From positions 39,574,527-39,638,526 of the forward strand of contig OX485808.1 of NCBI GenBank assembly GCA_950295325.1: 64,000 bases of DNA. Direction: 5' to 3'. The position numbers and the translations under genes are program-made. Each line of letters opens with the position of its first letter. Position 1 is the first letter of the stretch. Origin of the DNA: Polytrichum commune. Taxonomy: Eukaryota > Streptophyta > Polytrichopsida > Polytrichales > Polytrichaceae. Below, one piece after another: positions 12,485 to 25,200 of this stretch. Under the pieces are notes generated by a model, which searched no databases, was not told the origin of the DNA, and saw only the letters and a list, made by a program, of their open reading frames with translations.

Positions 12485-14739
12485 TGATTTGATTTGTAAA
12501 GTTGTTCCTCACTAATACATGCCAAAGAGTACACTCAAATTCACATGAGAGACAAAGTAGACTAAATAATCTTATTAGTGTGGATGGAAAATTAAAGCGG
12601 AAATAATGAGCACTAGCCATTCTAGTTGTCCAATAAGGGTAGATACAATAGGGGTCCCAGACGAAGTCTTTCATGGGTCCTCCACACAATCTTACTCAAG
12701 ACTTCCGACCAACACCTTACATAATTAAAACAATTGCCTTACATCAAAAGCATCATGTAATAAAAATATGCACCCACATCAATTTTCTACATCAAGGCTC
12801 GGGGAGAACCGGCGGTTAGTTACAGATGAACCAGTTGAGTTTGATAAATAGCCAGTTGAAGTTGAAGACTTCAGGAGAATTACTGATCATTCTAGAGGAA
12901 TCTAGAGAATATATCTCAAATGAACAAAGCAAAACTAGAAGATGTCAACATGTAACCAGTTGGATTTAGAATCACTAGGATCTTGACCGACTATGCCCAA
13001 AAACTTCCCGGGCACTGTTCTACATAACCAAAATCAACGTGACCCCACACTAATTTTGAACTAGAGATTTTGTGTGGGTTGAAAACTAATATGACCTCAT
13101 TGATTCTCATTGTGAGACTTAGTGTGGGCTCTAGAGAAGTAGTGTGGCCAACGCGAACATAACTATTTAGTTAGTGTACTTAGCTGGTTAATAATATATC
13201 ATAACATGAGGTGGGCCCTTGAATCTCGATTGTAGGTTGGAACAAGTCGACCTAACACATGAGCCTTTAAGTGGACTCCTACTCCAACTAAGTTATGTAC
13301 TATACGGACGACATAACTTCGCTTCTCTTGTACATAACATTCAAATGTAGATTCCTTCCTATCGAAGGGATTGGAAAAAAAAAAATTGCACACATTACGG
13401 AACCCTATTAATACAATACTCCAAACCGGTCACCGGCATCTTCCATGTTGCCCATGAACTCGCTTTGAGTTTGGTACATTCCGAGAGATTCTTGGTGTTT
13501 ATTATATTTGCACAAGCCTGTCGACACAAATCGGCATCAAAATAGAATCTCAACACTTATACTTGAGCAAATGATCCGGGGAACCCAAAAAAATCCGCTT
13601 TTACGATGTACTTCATTTTGTGTTGCAGTCTTTCCACTACAACTTCATTAGAAGATAGTCTATCCTCCCACCCCCCAATAAAATAAAATAAAAAATTCAT
13701 GTAGAATGTAGTACCATGCAGTCTCTAGTCGTTCTTCTAGTTGGACCACCATGTTGATAGTAACCTTTTATCTCACAAAGGTCATTGTACTATGTTGTTT
13801 TTGAGGATTGATGTCTTTCTTTTGCCACCAATTATGATGTACTTTATAGTCTCAAAAGCATTTTGACTTGTTGGACTTTAAAATCAATTTCATATCATTT
13901 CATTACAACCATTGAGTACTAGGAGAGAGAGAGAGATGTGGGTTGAAAATTGGTTGTTTCATGTAATTTGAGATATATACTGGACCTAAAACAACAACTT
14001 TCCTAGATTGGGCATTTATTATTAGCCAACAAATGTTAAACCTAAGTACGATGTTAGCTGCTTCGAAGATATTTATGCATTTTTGAAGTAAGATGATGTA
14101 ATATGATGACGTGGTTGAATACTCAAAACCACTTGCCCAAAACAAAGTTATGGAATCAACCGCTAAAGCCCTAAATGAGGATTTTTGTCCAATTTCGAAA
14201 TTTGGAACCTGGGTGGATGGCGATGCAAATAAATTCAATGACGTTCAAGTTTTTGTGTGGAAAATAGTTTTTTAATCTATACCTATCACGTGACAAAATA
14301 TTGGGTCAAAGAATTTGATTAAAAAATAATATTAAAATGAAAATGCATGTAAATTCTCAAAACAACAACATAATTTCAACCCAAAACCACATACCCTCAA
14401 GTTTAAACTAATAAAACCCCATTATGGAATGAGGACATCAACAATACGAATATGATTTTAAAATTGATATCAATAAGTTTGCTTCACAAAGTTTCTACTT
14501 TTTAGCCTTGCAACCTTCATCATTCTATAGCACGCTAACAATATGTTGTGGGTACTATGTGAAACATGCTTTTGGGGTTAACCCAAAGATAATAACCCCT
14601 ATGGGTGAAGTGGGTAACCCTCCTCCCATGGAAAACTTTATTATTTTTTGGGACTAACATAGTATCAAAGATTTTGAGTACCTTTGTCTATGAGCAACGA
14701 ATGTTAGGAAGAAGGAACATTTGAGTGGGCAACCGTGAG

Positions 14740-15065
14740 CGAGAAGTTGGGGCCCGATCAATATGCATATGAGTAAGATAAACGGGTCTTAAATGCACAC
14801 GAGATTAGTGTGAGAAGATTAGCAAATCCAAATCATGCCCATAGTCGCTTTCCTCATAATTTATGGAACTCATATGAGTATCTCATTCAATATTAAAGCG
14901 AACTTGATTCTCATCCACATCGCATGATCGTATAGCCCCTCCCCCCCCCCCCCCCCCAATTATGTAAACCATTGAACCTAGAATGGTTAATGTATTCTAA
15001 GCACAAAAACCAATCTCTTTTAAGTAATAACATGGCATTTTGGTGGTATGTATGTTCTTGGAGCC
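14740..15065 (-). repeat. Dispersed repeat R1, reverse copy
   Basis: Reverse complement of R1: GATTAGCAAATCCAAATCATG, GTCGCTTTCCTCATAATTTATGG, CCATTGAACCTAGAATGGTTA, CCAATCTCTTTTAAG. A C homopolymer occupies about 14939-14957. Confidence 0.72.
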
Positions 15066-16671
15066 ATCCCTGACGACACACCACTCAAATCTAGGCGTCC
15101 GATTAAGAATAAGTTAGTTGATTTAGGCATGTCTATCTCATAGCGGCTTGTGTAGAAGATGTTGTTTCCAAGAGCCAATCCTCTCTTGTACTCAGGATGA
15201 CTATTCACAACACCTATTGAGCGGGGGGGGGGGGGGGGTTGGTTCTGTTGTAGACACTGGGATGCACTATTTTGAGACAAAATAACCCTTTTGAAAATTT
15301 GGTTGGAGACTCCGGAGTACTGTAGTGAACTTCAACTAGGATGCAACATCAACCAACCTACAAGGGGTACGATTTTAATATTACCCCCCTGGTAGGTGTT
15401 TATGAAAACCGAATCCTTTTGTTCGCTAATAACACGATGCACGATCCCAAGCAACATAGGTTCCAAACACAATTGCTTTGTTATATCATTAATTAGATTT
15501 AGTGTGACCTACGTTGATCATGGGTTGACTCACATAACTGATCTTAAAAATCATGGGTTGGCAACCGAGAAGATGACATCGGACACTTGCTACTACATGA
15601 GAAGTCATAGAAACTTGCACTTTGACTAGTAGGACACACCAATTTTAATGCCACACTAGATTAGAAATAGTGTGGCGAACCCTTCCTTTGATGCCACACG
15701 TTAACTCGACTATGGCATAGATTAGACTCTTGCCATGCACACAAGATTTGCCTCAAAGTGCATGGCGACTTTTGACATGGGTTCTCGAGCTTGGATGAAC
15801 CCTCGACGGGCCAAGTGGATGTCGAAATCGCCCAATGGGAATGCGCCACTTGGGGTCTCATCCACTTCCCGCATCCACATCCGTTGGACAAGTGTAGGTA
15901 AAATGAAGACAAGGCACTTACTATGTGCAAGAAGTGGGGAGTTGGACTTTCGCCACTTGGAGGCCCCCCATTCGTCCACATGCCATGCAACTCTTTGTGG
16001 CAACTTCTTTAGAGTTTCTGGTGATCATACTACCGTAGCTACTCGTGTTACGTGGGACCCGCATCCCAAAAGGCGATCGGGTTGTAAATGGCTACTTTTT
16101 GCGCTTATCCCATTTTTAATTTTTTTCTTCTTCTAGGCAATAAAACATGCAATTAGTGTGCCACAATTAGCAATTCCAAATCAAGAATGTAGTCATTTTT
16201 CTTCGTAAATTTTGGGGCGCTCATATGAAAATTTGTTCGTATTAGAATTGGATCTTGTGTTCTGTGTTTTTGTACTTAAAAAAATCCCTTTCACTTATTG
16301 GGGTTGCTTCAAAACAATCAACTATCTTGAGAATGTAATCCAAGTTCCTTGCAATACACATCTTTTGGCTGAGATGCACACCACTCATAACATTATTCAT
16401 ATCCATAACAATATTCCACGGAATACCCACAACTTTAAAAAAAAACATTATTTGTATTTGGAGACGATGTGACTCAATTGAAATTCTAGCTCCCGCATGA
16501 GGCTGTATGAAGACATTGTTTTTGTATTCCCAACTCACATTAGTCTATATTTAATCAACAATGGAAAATAGGACCCTAACTTAAATATAGTCAATCTAAC
16601 TACATCAGTGTCCCGATCAGTGCAATGCATTTGTTGAATGAGATTAGGGGGTTCAAAGAATATGCAAGCAC

Positions 16672-16880
16672 TACACTAAATATGGTATTTAGTGTCACTT
16701 ACTATGTGGAATTGTGCAATGCTATATATATTTATTTAATATCTCATATTTTTCCAACAAATGTGAAATTGGTAGTTTGGGTATTATAGAACATTAACAA
16801 TTTTTCTTGGTGAAAGAGAAATACATCAATAATAAATAGATATAGCACTATGTAAATCCAAATAATAAGTGCCACTAAAG
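16672..16880. mobile_element. MITE family R9 copy
   Basis: ATGGTATTTAGTGTCACTTA at the left, then TTCCAACAAATGTGAAATTGG and TTATAGAACATTAACAATTT. The right end, AATAATAAGTGCCAC, is inverse to the left. Same order as 6395-6610. Confidence 0.6.
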
Positions 16881-17123
16881 AACAAGCATGAGCGTTCCTC
16901 CACTGGAGAAGTTTGGAGGCACCCCCAAGCAATGTGTATGTTTGACAAATTTCATTTGACGGTCAACTTCAAATCCAAAGTTTCACATGATGTTTTCAAA
17001 AACAAAAATGAATGTCAATTGATATATACGTTTCATTCTAAAATGTTGCCTCAATTTTGGGTTACACAATATTTTAGAAAAACTGATATTTTGAATAATA
17101 AAAATACAATCTTGATTTATAAC

Positions 17124-17731
17124 AAAAAAAACTATCAATCGAGCGTAAGTATCCTTCGGTCTCGCATGTTTCTCCAAATGTTGAAAAGATGGCAACCCAA
17201 TCCATTGCATCCACTTCAAGCCCACAAACAGAGACCCACATAAGAGCATCAAAGGGTCTTCAAGTTCAACTTATTGCGCAAGTGGTTTTTGATTGCATTT
17301 TGTTTGGAAAATCCTATCTCACAAATAACTATAGTTGATGGAATGAGTATAATTTTTTGCCAAAGTTGCATAAGTTTAGGCCAATTTGTATGCCATTCCA
17401 AATTGCTACCACAAATGTGCCAAACCTCAAATATCGTTTTGTTCCCACATTTATGTCGAAGTGTTTCCGTAAATTCTAGGAGTTCTCCCTTACACATGTC
17501 ACTTTCTTCTTCAGTGTATTGAAACTTCAACAATATGCTTTTGAGCCACAATTCGGTATTCGTGATTCGATCACTATCATCGCTTGGATAATTACAAGGG
17601 TTGAAAAAAATGGCTACATTGAATACTGGAAGGTCTGTGAAACGATCATTAAAAGCATATACAACTCTTTGTACATAAGATGCACCCAATAATATGCATT
17701 GTTGTAGTTCATTGGGCCCATCAATTGCCAA
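17124..17731 (-). pseudogene. hAT-family transposase C-terminal remnant
   Basis: The open stretch 17731-17249 includes NWPKLMQLWQKIILIPST, then GFSKQNAIKNHLRNKLNLKTL. This matches the hATC dimerisation signature (WP.L..LA..IL.IP.S....ER.FS..N.IK...R..L...). Just after the stop the match continues in another frame with DALMWVSVCGLEVDAMDW, so a frameshift is present. The upstream catalytic region was not found. It could also derive from a hAT-like zinc-finger gene. Confidence 0.72.
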
Positions 17732-17779
17732 TGCATGAATAATACAATCTCATGTATTGTTTTCATAACTCAATCAAAG

Positions 17780-19242
17780 ATTTCATGTAGATTCCCTCAA
17801 GAATTTTCCCATGTACAATATTCCCATGTTCAACCAAACATAGATTCATTTCCAGATAAATAATGATGTGATAAAATTGAAATAGTGATATCAATGGTTG
17901 CACTAATAGTTGTGATATCAACCATATCATAATGAAATTTGATATTCAATTTTTTCTACTCTTGGAAAACATCTACAAGCAAGTTCGAGTAAAAATGGAT
18001 TGTAGATTGTAAATTGTACATTAAACTCAATTTGAAGGGGATCTCTCCACTATGTAAAATCTACCTCAAATCATCCCAGTGTCAAGCCGAGGCGCCTCAT
18101 AATTAACCCAATATTTAATCAGCCAAAGAGTCACTATTTGAGATTTGCTGAGGCAAATTGTTCATTAACATACTTGCACAAAATAGTCATGGAAAAACAT
18201 GCACAAGAGATCAAGAACAATGGTCTTGTCGGCCTTGTACATAGCCTCCACCACCTCTCTAATCACCGTCTCAACTATAGAGCCTTCCCGGTTACAAAGG
18301 AAATTACAAGAACAAGGCTGAATGCAAGTATGTCAGTGTAGGAAGTTCTCCTATTGTTATGGGTTATGTTGTCTATAGTACTTAAGTTGCCTAGTAATAT
18401 TTATCATTTCAATCTCTAGCATGTCAATTGACGTGTTTTTTTTTTCTTCACAAGTCACAGTATGTGTTAACTTCTAAATTATGCGTGTCAATTGAAGTGC
18501 ATTTTATTTTTGGTGCAAGTTTTTGCGTGTCAAAAGTGAAAAACTTGCAAAAACTTTGTCAAACATACACATTGCCCCCAAGCAAGACCCAAAACTTCTC
18601 CATCATGTGCATTGAGGTGGCTACATTGGTTGGTGACATGGCATGTTGGCAAAGTGGACAAACCCTAGGTCTGAAAAGCGCAATGGATAAAGCTGTTATT
18701 TCGACCAATGACCTTTGACAATCTTTTGTTCAGGCGCTTGTCTAAACCAAGCCTTCCTTTTCAAAAGACACCATCAACAACCTCCAAGGGTTACTTAATT
18801 ATAAAAATCTGTGTGTTGGAGGTGGGGTGAAATGTCACTCATTCAAAGTGAAAGGATAAGGAACTAAAAAAATCGTTAACCACAGCATGAGACAAGTCCC
18901 AAAGAAACCGAAAGTCCGCACAGTGACTTCTCAAGCTATTCGGGGTTTAAAGGTTAATGCCATCAATATTTCACCTTTACAAGAAGGCTAGTTGTTGATC
19001 ACCAGCTTCAAGTAGGCAGTTGAAACCGAATCCTGGGCCCAAAGATACAATTGCAATGTTGTATGCAACAAAATCTGCTTTGATAAGCATATCCGTATTG
19101 CTCAGTTCCTGGGTATGTACCCACACCAACACCGCGATTGCCACAGTTAATGGTGTAAAAATTGCACAAAAATTGGAGGGATTGTACGATTCTACCCATT
19201 TCCTGTCAGGTTTGCCCACACCACTGTGTCTGCCTGCAATGA
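17780..19242. other. Spacer and probable RECQL3 3' untranslated region
   Basis: The last few hundred bases before 19243 are probably RECQL3 3' UTR. Upstream of that there is no recognisable gene. Confidence 0.45.
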
Positions 19243-22200
19243 CTACTTTTTGACGAGCAAAGGTGGCTTGAATTTTTTGCGGGGCCTTGGTGGGAGCTGG
19301 TCTTGTAAGCTACTTGTTGACTCTCTCTTGTTACTCAAATACTTACCAAATGAAGGAATATCAGGAAGCTTTGGGATGATAGCAGCGATATTTGGCTTTA
19401 CAGTGGTTTCGTCCCCACTTTGTTGTGGGACAGATCTCAAAGTGGTGCTATCGGTTTCATGCAATTCCAGTGCCCCTGACGTTGATGCTGCTACTGCAGA
19501 TCGCTCCATTTGCAACACCGGAGCTGTCTTCACATCTGCACAGATACTGTTACTCTTCAACCCTGTTGATGTAGCTTCTTTGGTCCGGGAACTGAACTCT
19601 TCCAAACTACATGTTGCAAGCCACCGGACTGTGGTGGCCACTTGTGAGTTGTAAAATGGTCTTCCTGACCTGCCATGCTTTCTGAAGCACTCTACCTCCA
19701 GGAGATTGGCAGCAGCATGAGCTTCAATACTGCAAAAACTCAACAGAGTAGGATCAAATCACAAGGTAGAAAGCTGTGCTTGGAACATGAGAGCATCCTG
19801 GATTCTATTCTGGTGAAATCAGACTAGAAGTGGTAATCTCACCTGTTGCTTTGCAACCGTTCCAGACTCTGCTGCACTGCACCAGCCAGACGCTGGATGG
19901 CTGCATCCCGTACGTCCTGTTGAACTGGAGGTTTTGGTTTAGGTGCATCTTTCTGTTCCAAGACCCCAACCCCATGCCACAGCAGCAAAACCATCAACAT
20001 AGTGCACTATCATCACATACTTCTCTCCAAATCCATATGGCTCCACTTTCCTGAACATGTCTAGATTTCTAAGCACCATGCACATTGACTAATTGATTTT
20101 ACTACATTTTGAGATCAGAGAACTGGGCTTCAGAGCATACAGGCTCTTGCTCTTTACTGCCATTTCGCGCACTGAATGCCTCCTCGGCTCGAAGCAAGGC
20201 ATCCATTTTATTCTCCACTTTCAATCCAGAGGCTCTTTTGTTCTGTTTTCGAATTGCTTCTGCAGCTTCATTTGTTGCTTCATCTGCATCCATTAAAGCT
20301 CATATTAAGTAGTTCAGTGTTTCAGTCCATCTACCACAGGCCATCAAATTGTCAGGCATAATTAATTGCTACTCGCTCAAAAATTGCCAAACATTAAACT
20401 CAGATACTTGGTGGTTTAGAACCAGTTTGGAGGACGTGGACTCTACCAACAGCATTAGAATGATTGTTGATAGATATGTCATGTTCGTTTTAAATATATT
20501 GCAGATGCATCCGTTGGACCTTGATGAATCCCGTCATCTCAATACAGGAAATGCAAAGAGTTACTCATCTCTATGAATATTATCCTTTTGCTGACTGAAC
20601 AGATGACCAGTTCTTTAGGAAGTTGCAAAACAATCCCAATCACAACACGTTTACAGCACAGAAATGTGATGCAGATGGATGAACAAAATTACTGGAATGA
20701 AAGAGAGCTAAGACCGACCTTCAGATGCGGATATGTCTTCATCGGAATGAGCCTTGTCCTCATCATCGTCATGACTCCAAAATTCACTCTTTGTTGCATT
20801 AAATTTTTCCTTGCCACCAGCGGCTGCACTGAAGATGCCAATCGATAGAACGACCATAATTTAGAATAATTTGTGCGTTTGTAAAGACTATTTTAGAAGT
20901 CAAATTCAGTCAAAGATATGGTTTATAAAATAATTTGATTGTATGTTAGTAGGATGCAATGTACATGAAGTGCTTTAAAACAACAACACATTACGTGATG
21001 CCATGAAGTTGGGATGAAAACCTTGCAAGAATGAATGAGGCAGATCGAGATACCCTGGCATCTTTGGCTGCATCGATGAGTCGTGTAAGATCAGCTGATA
21101 CACGATGGGGAAACTTGCAGACATCACATGTCCGATTACATAGAGACTCTGAAACCTGATACATAATCGGATAACCAGAGTCACTAATAACAAGGACACC
21201 AATACACCTGAAGCCTGAAAAATTTGCGAAGAGGTGACCACCCACGCTTTTGAAATGTTTGCGTGCACATCTAATTAGTCCCTTTGTTCACTGATTACTA
21301 CCCTTAACAGGCTATCGTATCCACCCCACAGCTGCTTGTTAAAAGCTTCTTGTCACCTTTAACACCTGTGTTGAAATATTAAGTGGAAGATTGATTGCTT
21401 GTATATATCTAGAGAGAACCAAATTCTGCGCTTTGTAAACTGCAACAAAATCTGAGAGCATACAGGAAAAGCTGTGGCCATTTACATCATGTATAATTGA
21501 TCTGCTGTAGCACGTGATCCACAAATCTGAAATTGGTTATGAGGAGGGTATATTGCCAATACAATTGACTTACCTGTTCACCGAAGTGAGCTAGTACGCT
21601 TTTACGACGGCAGGTAGCTGTCTCACAATATTGGATAACCTTCAAAACACAGGCTCCAAGTCAACAACCACAAACTTGTAGACTGATTGCTGAATAAACC
21701 TCGTAACTTTTACCAACCATTAATGTTCGAGAACATAAACCTTTCTAGCCAATGGTTGCACATAAAAGTACTATTGCCTATATTCCACATGCACAATAGC
21801 TGCTCAACATCACACTGGCAGAACCACACCTAGTAATACAGCCACAAACTCCACAAACTCCTTCCATATGCAAAGTCCCCAGCCCAAGAAATACATAAGA
21901 GATTAACCTCAGACTCTGGCCAGCTGTACCTGAGAGATAGCATCCATGTCTTTATTTAAGAGTGTTTTTCGATCTGCGAATGACTTCCCTTCTGGCTTTA
22001 AGTTCGGCTTTGTTGCAAGAAATTCCTGTCCACATATGATATGAGAGATTTCAACATGTTTATACCCACAAGAAGTGGCCTGACAACATCATCTTGTATT
22101 TAAGCTGTCAAGAAGGTGAAGAGTTCATTGTTGCAGGATGTACCATGAGTCTGCGATCGTCAAGGCCATGGTAGAGTACACTCTTGGCAGGTTTTCCATC

Positions 22201-25200
22201 ACGGCCAGCACGGCCTGATTCCTGATAAAAGCCCTCTAATGTCTTTGGAATATTGAAATGGCAAACTGTGCGTACATCCTTGCGATCAATACCCTGCCAA
22301 ACATAACTTTCACTAAGATGGATAAATAGAATTACTATCAAGCTTCTTTCCGAGCACCAAGTGGACATGTCATAGGGCCATTGGTACTGGATATACAATG
22401 GCCCTATGAAAATATGGTGCTCAAGTGAGACTCGCATATCCTACTTTGAAGAAAACTATTTGTGCAATGGGCATAAAATCGGTGAACCCTTCCTATTACA
22501 AATCCTCTGTTTGTGCAATACTTCAAAGACTTGTCTTGTAAGGCATAGAATTAATTGCAGTGACTACATAATTTGATGGTAGATTGGGTTGTTCGTTGCT
22601 GCGAAGGCACTCACCATACTGCATGTGTCCAACGATAATATGCCATGCAAAAGATACATGAGACACAGAATTAGAGAGCTAGGTAAAGTATAGAATGCAG
22701 TTCAAAGAGCTCTAAAACATGAAATTCACAAAATGATAACAAGACAACAAGAAACTGAACCAAAGACCAACTATTCCAGAGGATCAGGCAACCAGATTAC
22801 TAAACACTTGGTGGATATCTTGCTTCAAGTATTTAGTATTCCAGTTGTCTGATCAAGGCAATGCCTCTAGCATCCACCAAGGAAGTCAGAAATGGAGAAT
22901 TCTAGTGCTCAAAGGAAGTGAACATCTTCATTGTGTCATCACTTCATTGACGAAGGTCGCATCGCATGGAAGGCTATCATGCATGATTGCAAGACTCTCT
23001 CGGTGGCGGTGGCGGCAAAGTGGTTTCTGGAACAATTTGACTAACGGAGGGGTGCGCGTGGAATTATTTGCACGCAGAGTGGCGATAGGGTCACTTGGAT
23101 GCTGCGCCCTCCACTTAATGAAGGTGTAAAAAATTAAGAGATTGGGTATCTAGTTGTTAAGTTCTATGGTCACATTCTTTTATGCCTTCCAACCATGTTG
23201 CAAGGGAGCTGTTGGTTTCTTGCCATTAAGGCTAGTGCCTTTGATTCTTTACTTATGTTGGTAGCTAGCCAAGGCCTTGTCAATTTGTACATCTGGTCTG
23301 GTCTTTGTGTAGATCCCTTCTCCTTGCTTCTCTCCCCAAGCCCGCGTTGGGGTCACTTGAGGTGTATTGTGAGTGTACTGTTACCTATCAATGGGAAAAT
23401 TGCCATTTGATTCAAAAAAAGAAAAGAAAAGAAAAGAAAAGAAGGTTAATATCTGACAAGCTACATACCCGAATGCAACAGTCGCTACCATGATATGAAC
23501 CTTGCCAGATGTCCATTCTCCCAAGTGCTTACTACGTACTTTGTCCCCTAGTCCTGCATGATAGACTGGAAGATCTCCAACATTTATACCACTGTCAACT
23601 ATAGAGCTTGGACATCCAGGATGTTCTTTACTCCTCGGGCTTCAAAAACAGTACCAGCATAAATGCTAAAGCAACAAACTGCTGTATATGATCTGCCATA
23701 CAAGGAATTTTGATAAATGTGACTTACATTACCTCGGCAAGAAAGCCCATCTTTGGACAAGCGGGCACCAATATCATTGCAAGTGTCTTTAGAATGGCAA
23801 TAAACAATTGCACATTCATCAGGGGTGGAGATGAGCAACTCCCGCAAGTCCTTGTAAGAATCCTTCAGCAAGTCTTTGTACCTAACTGGATATAAAGATA
23901 ATAAAAACATTTCCATCAGCGGCTGGGCGTTGATAGTGAGATGAACACTATGATATCCACTCCCTACCACAACCTCAACTGCCAATGAGATGTGCCATTA
24001 AGCAAGGAGTGCTCTCAATGAATGTGACAATCATGTACAGGTTAGGGAGTAGAGTGCAAGCTGTCCAATGAGCCCCTCAGCGTAACTCAGGTAACCCTCT
24101 CAGGACATTATTGAGTGACACAAACCTTCATAAGAGATGTTGGGGCGATTGAATGAAGATATCAGAATGGAGGGCTGACGTAGGCATAACGATTTTACAA
24201 CATCATCCTGCACCCTGCTCATTTCATTGTGAAACACACAATTATCAGCTACTGAATACAACTTTTGACTCCATGTACCAACCCTTTGTGGACAGTTGCA
24301 CAGTATGCGAAGTCTTACTTTTTAGCAGCTGTTGCCGTCAAGGCTAGGATTGGAACACCTGGAAGATAGCTCCTGAGAGATGACAATTTACGGTAGCTGG
24401 GCCTGTGCAAAAATGTTTTACATACCCTAGTGTGAGGCTGCGAACTCCACAGAGGAGTTATGTGAAACACCTTGAGACAATTCAGTTATTCATTTCACTG
24501 ACAATGAAAGTCTAAAAATGTCCATCTCACTTGAGAACAGAATCTTTACATCTAAATGTATCTCAAATATTACATATGCACCCTGAACTGTAAAAACATC
24601 TTGTCAGCTAACCTGAAATCGTGACCCCAGGAAGATATGCAGTGTGCCTGCAAAAACAACAGTCCAATACATTACTACCATCAAGATTGCTGTATATTGT
24701 AGTTGAGAATGATCCATAGTGCCTACCAAATAAATTAATCAAAGATTGTTGCAAAAATACTTATAGATGCAGGCAAGCAAGCAGAGACGAAGTGGAGATC
24801 GTATCTACTAAACAAGACAAACTTTTGGTCCACTACAAAGCAAACTTCTAAAATTGAATATTGGCAAGTTTAATTTTCTTGCTCTTAAACTTCTTGATAA
24901 AATCATAAACAACAATTCCTAACAGGACAACGCTGTTTATGTACAGGAAGCTTCTAGGACTATCACAGGATGAATAACCTGCCAGTCCCTCAGAAATAGT
25001 CCATTGAAAACCAAGAAGTCAAAGACATCGATACAGGATACAGATCAGGGAAAAAATTGGATGTGTATTCTACCTCATCAATGGCAATGAGAGTAAGAAG
25101 ACCCCTGTCATGAAGTTTTTTCAATTTTCCACTGAAGCCTCCAGTGTCGATCAATTCAGGTGTCACATATAGCAACCTCAGATTTGGACTCCCTGAATCC

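Larger units (their letters stand above)
11667..17123. other. Gene-free region with repeat fragments and homopolymers
   Basis: Holds the R1 reverse copy, two MITE candidates, a G homopolymer at about 15222-15237, and a GC-richer segment at 15660-16070 open on both strands but without family resemblance. No gene is supported. Confidence 0.45.

Noticed and set aside
15661-16136. Open frames of 93-133 codons on both strands in a GC-richer patch
   Set aside because: Openness on both strands reflects composition; no motif, no splice context, and short repeat words (GTGGC, CCACAC) at the edges.
20102-20140. Read-through of RECQL3 exon 18 to the stop at 20102
   Set aside because: Would end the protein before the conserved C-terminal region; donor CCT|gtatgc at 20141 joins in frame to the next exon.
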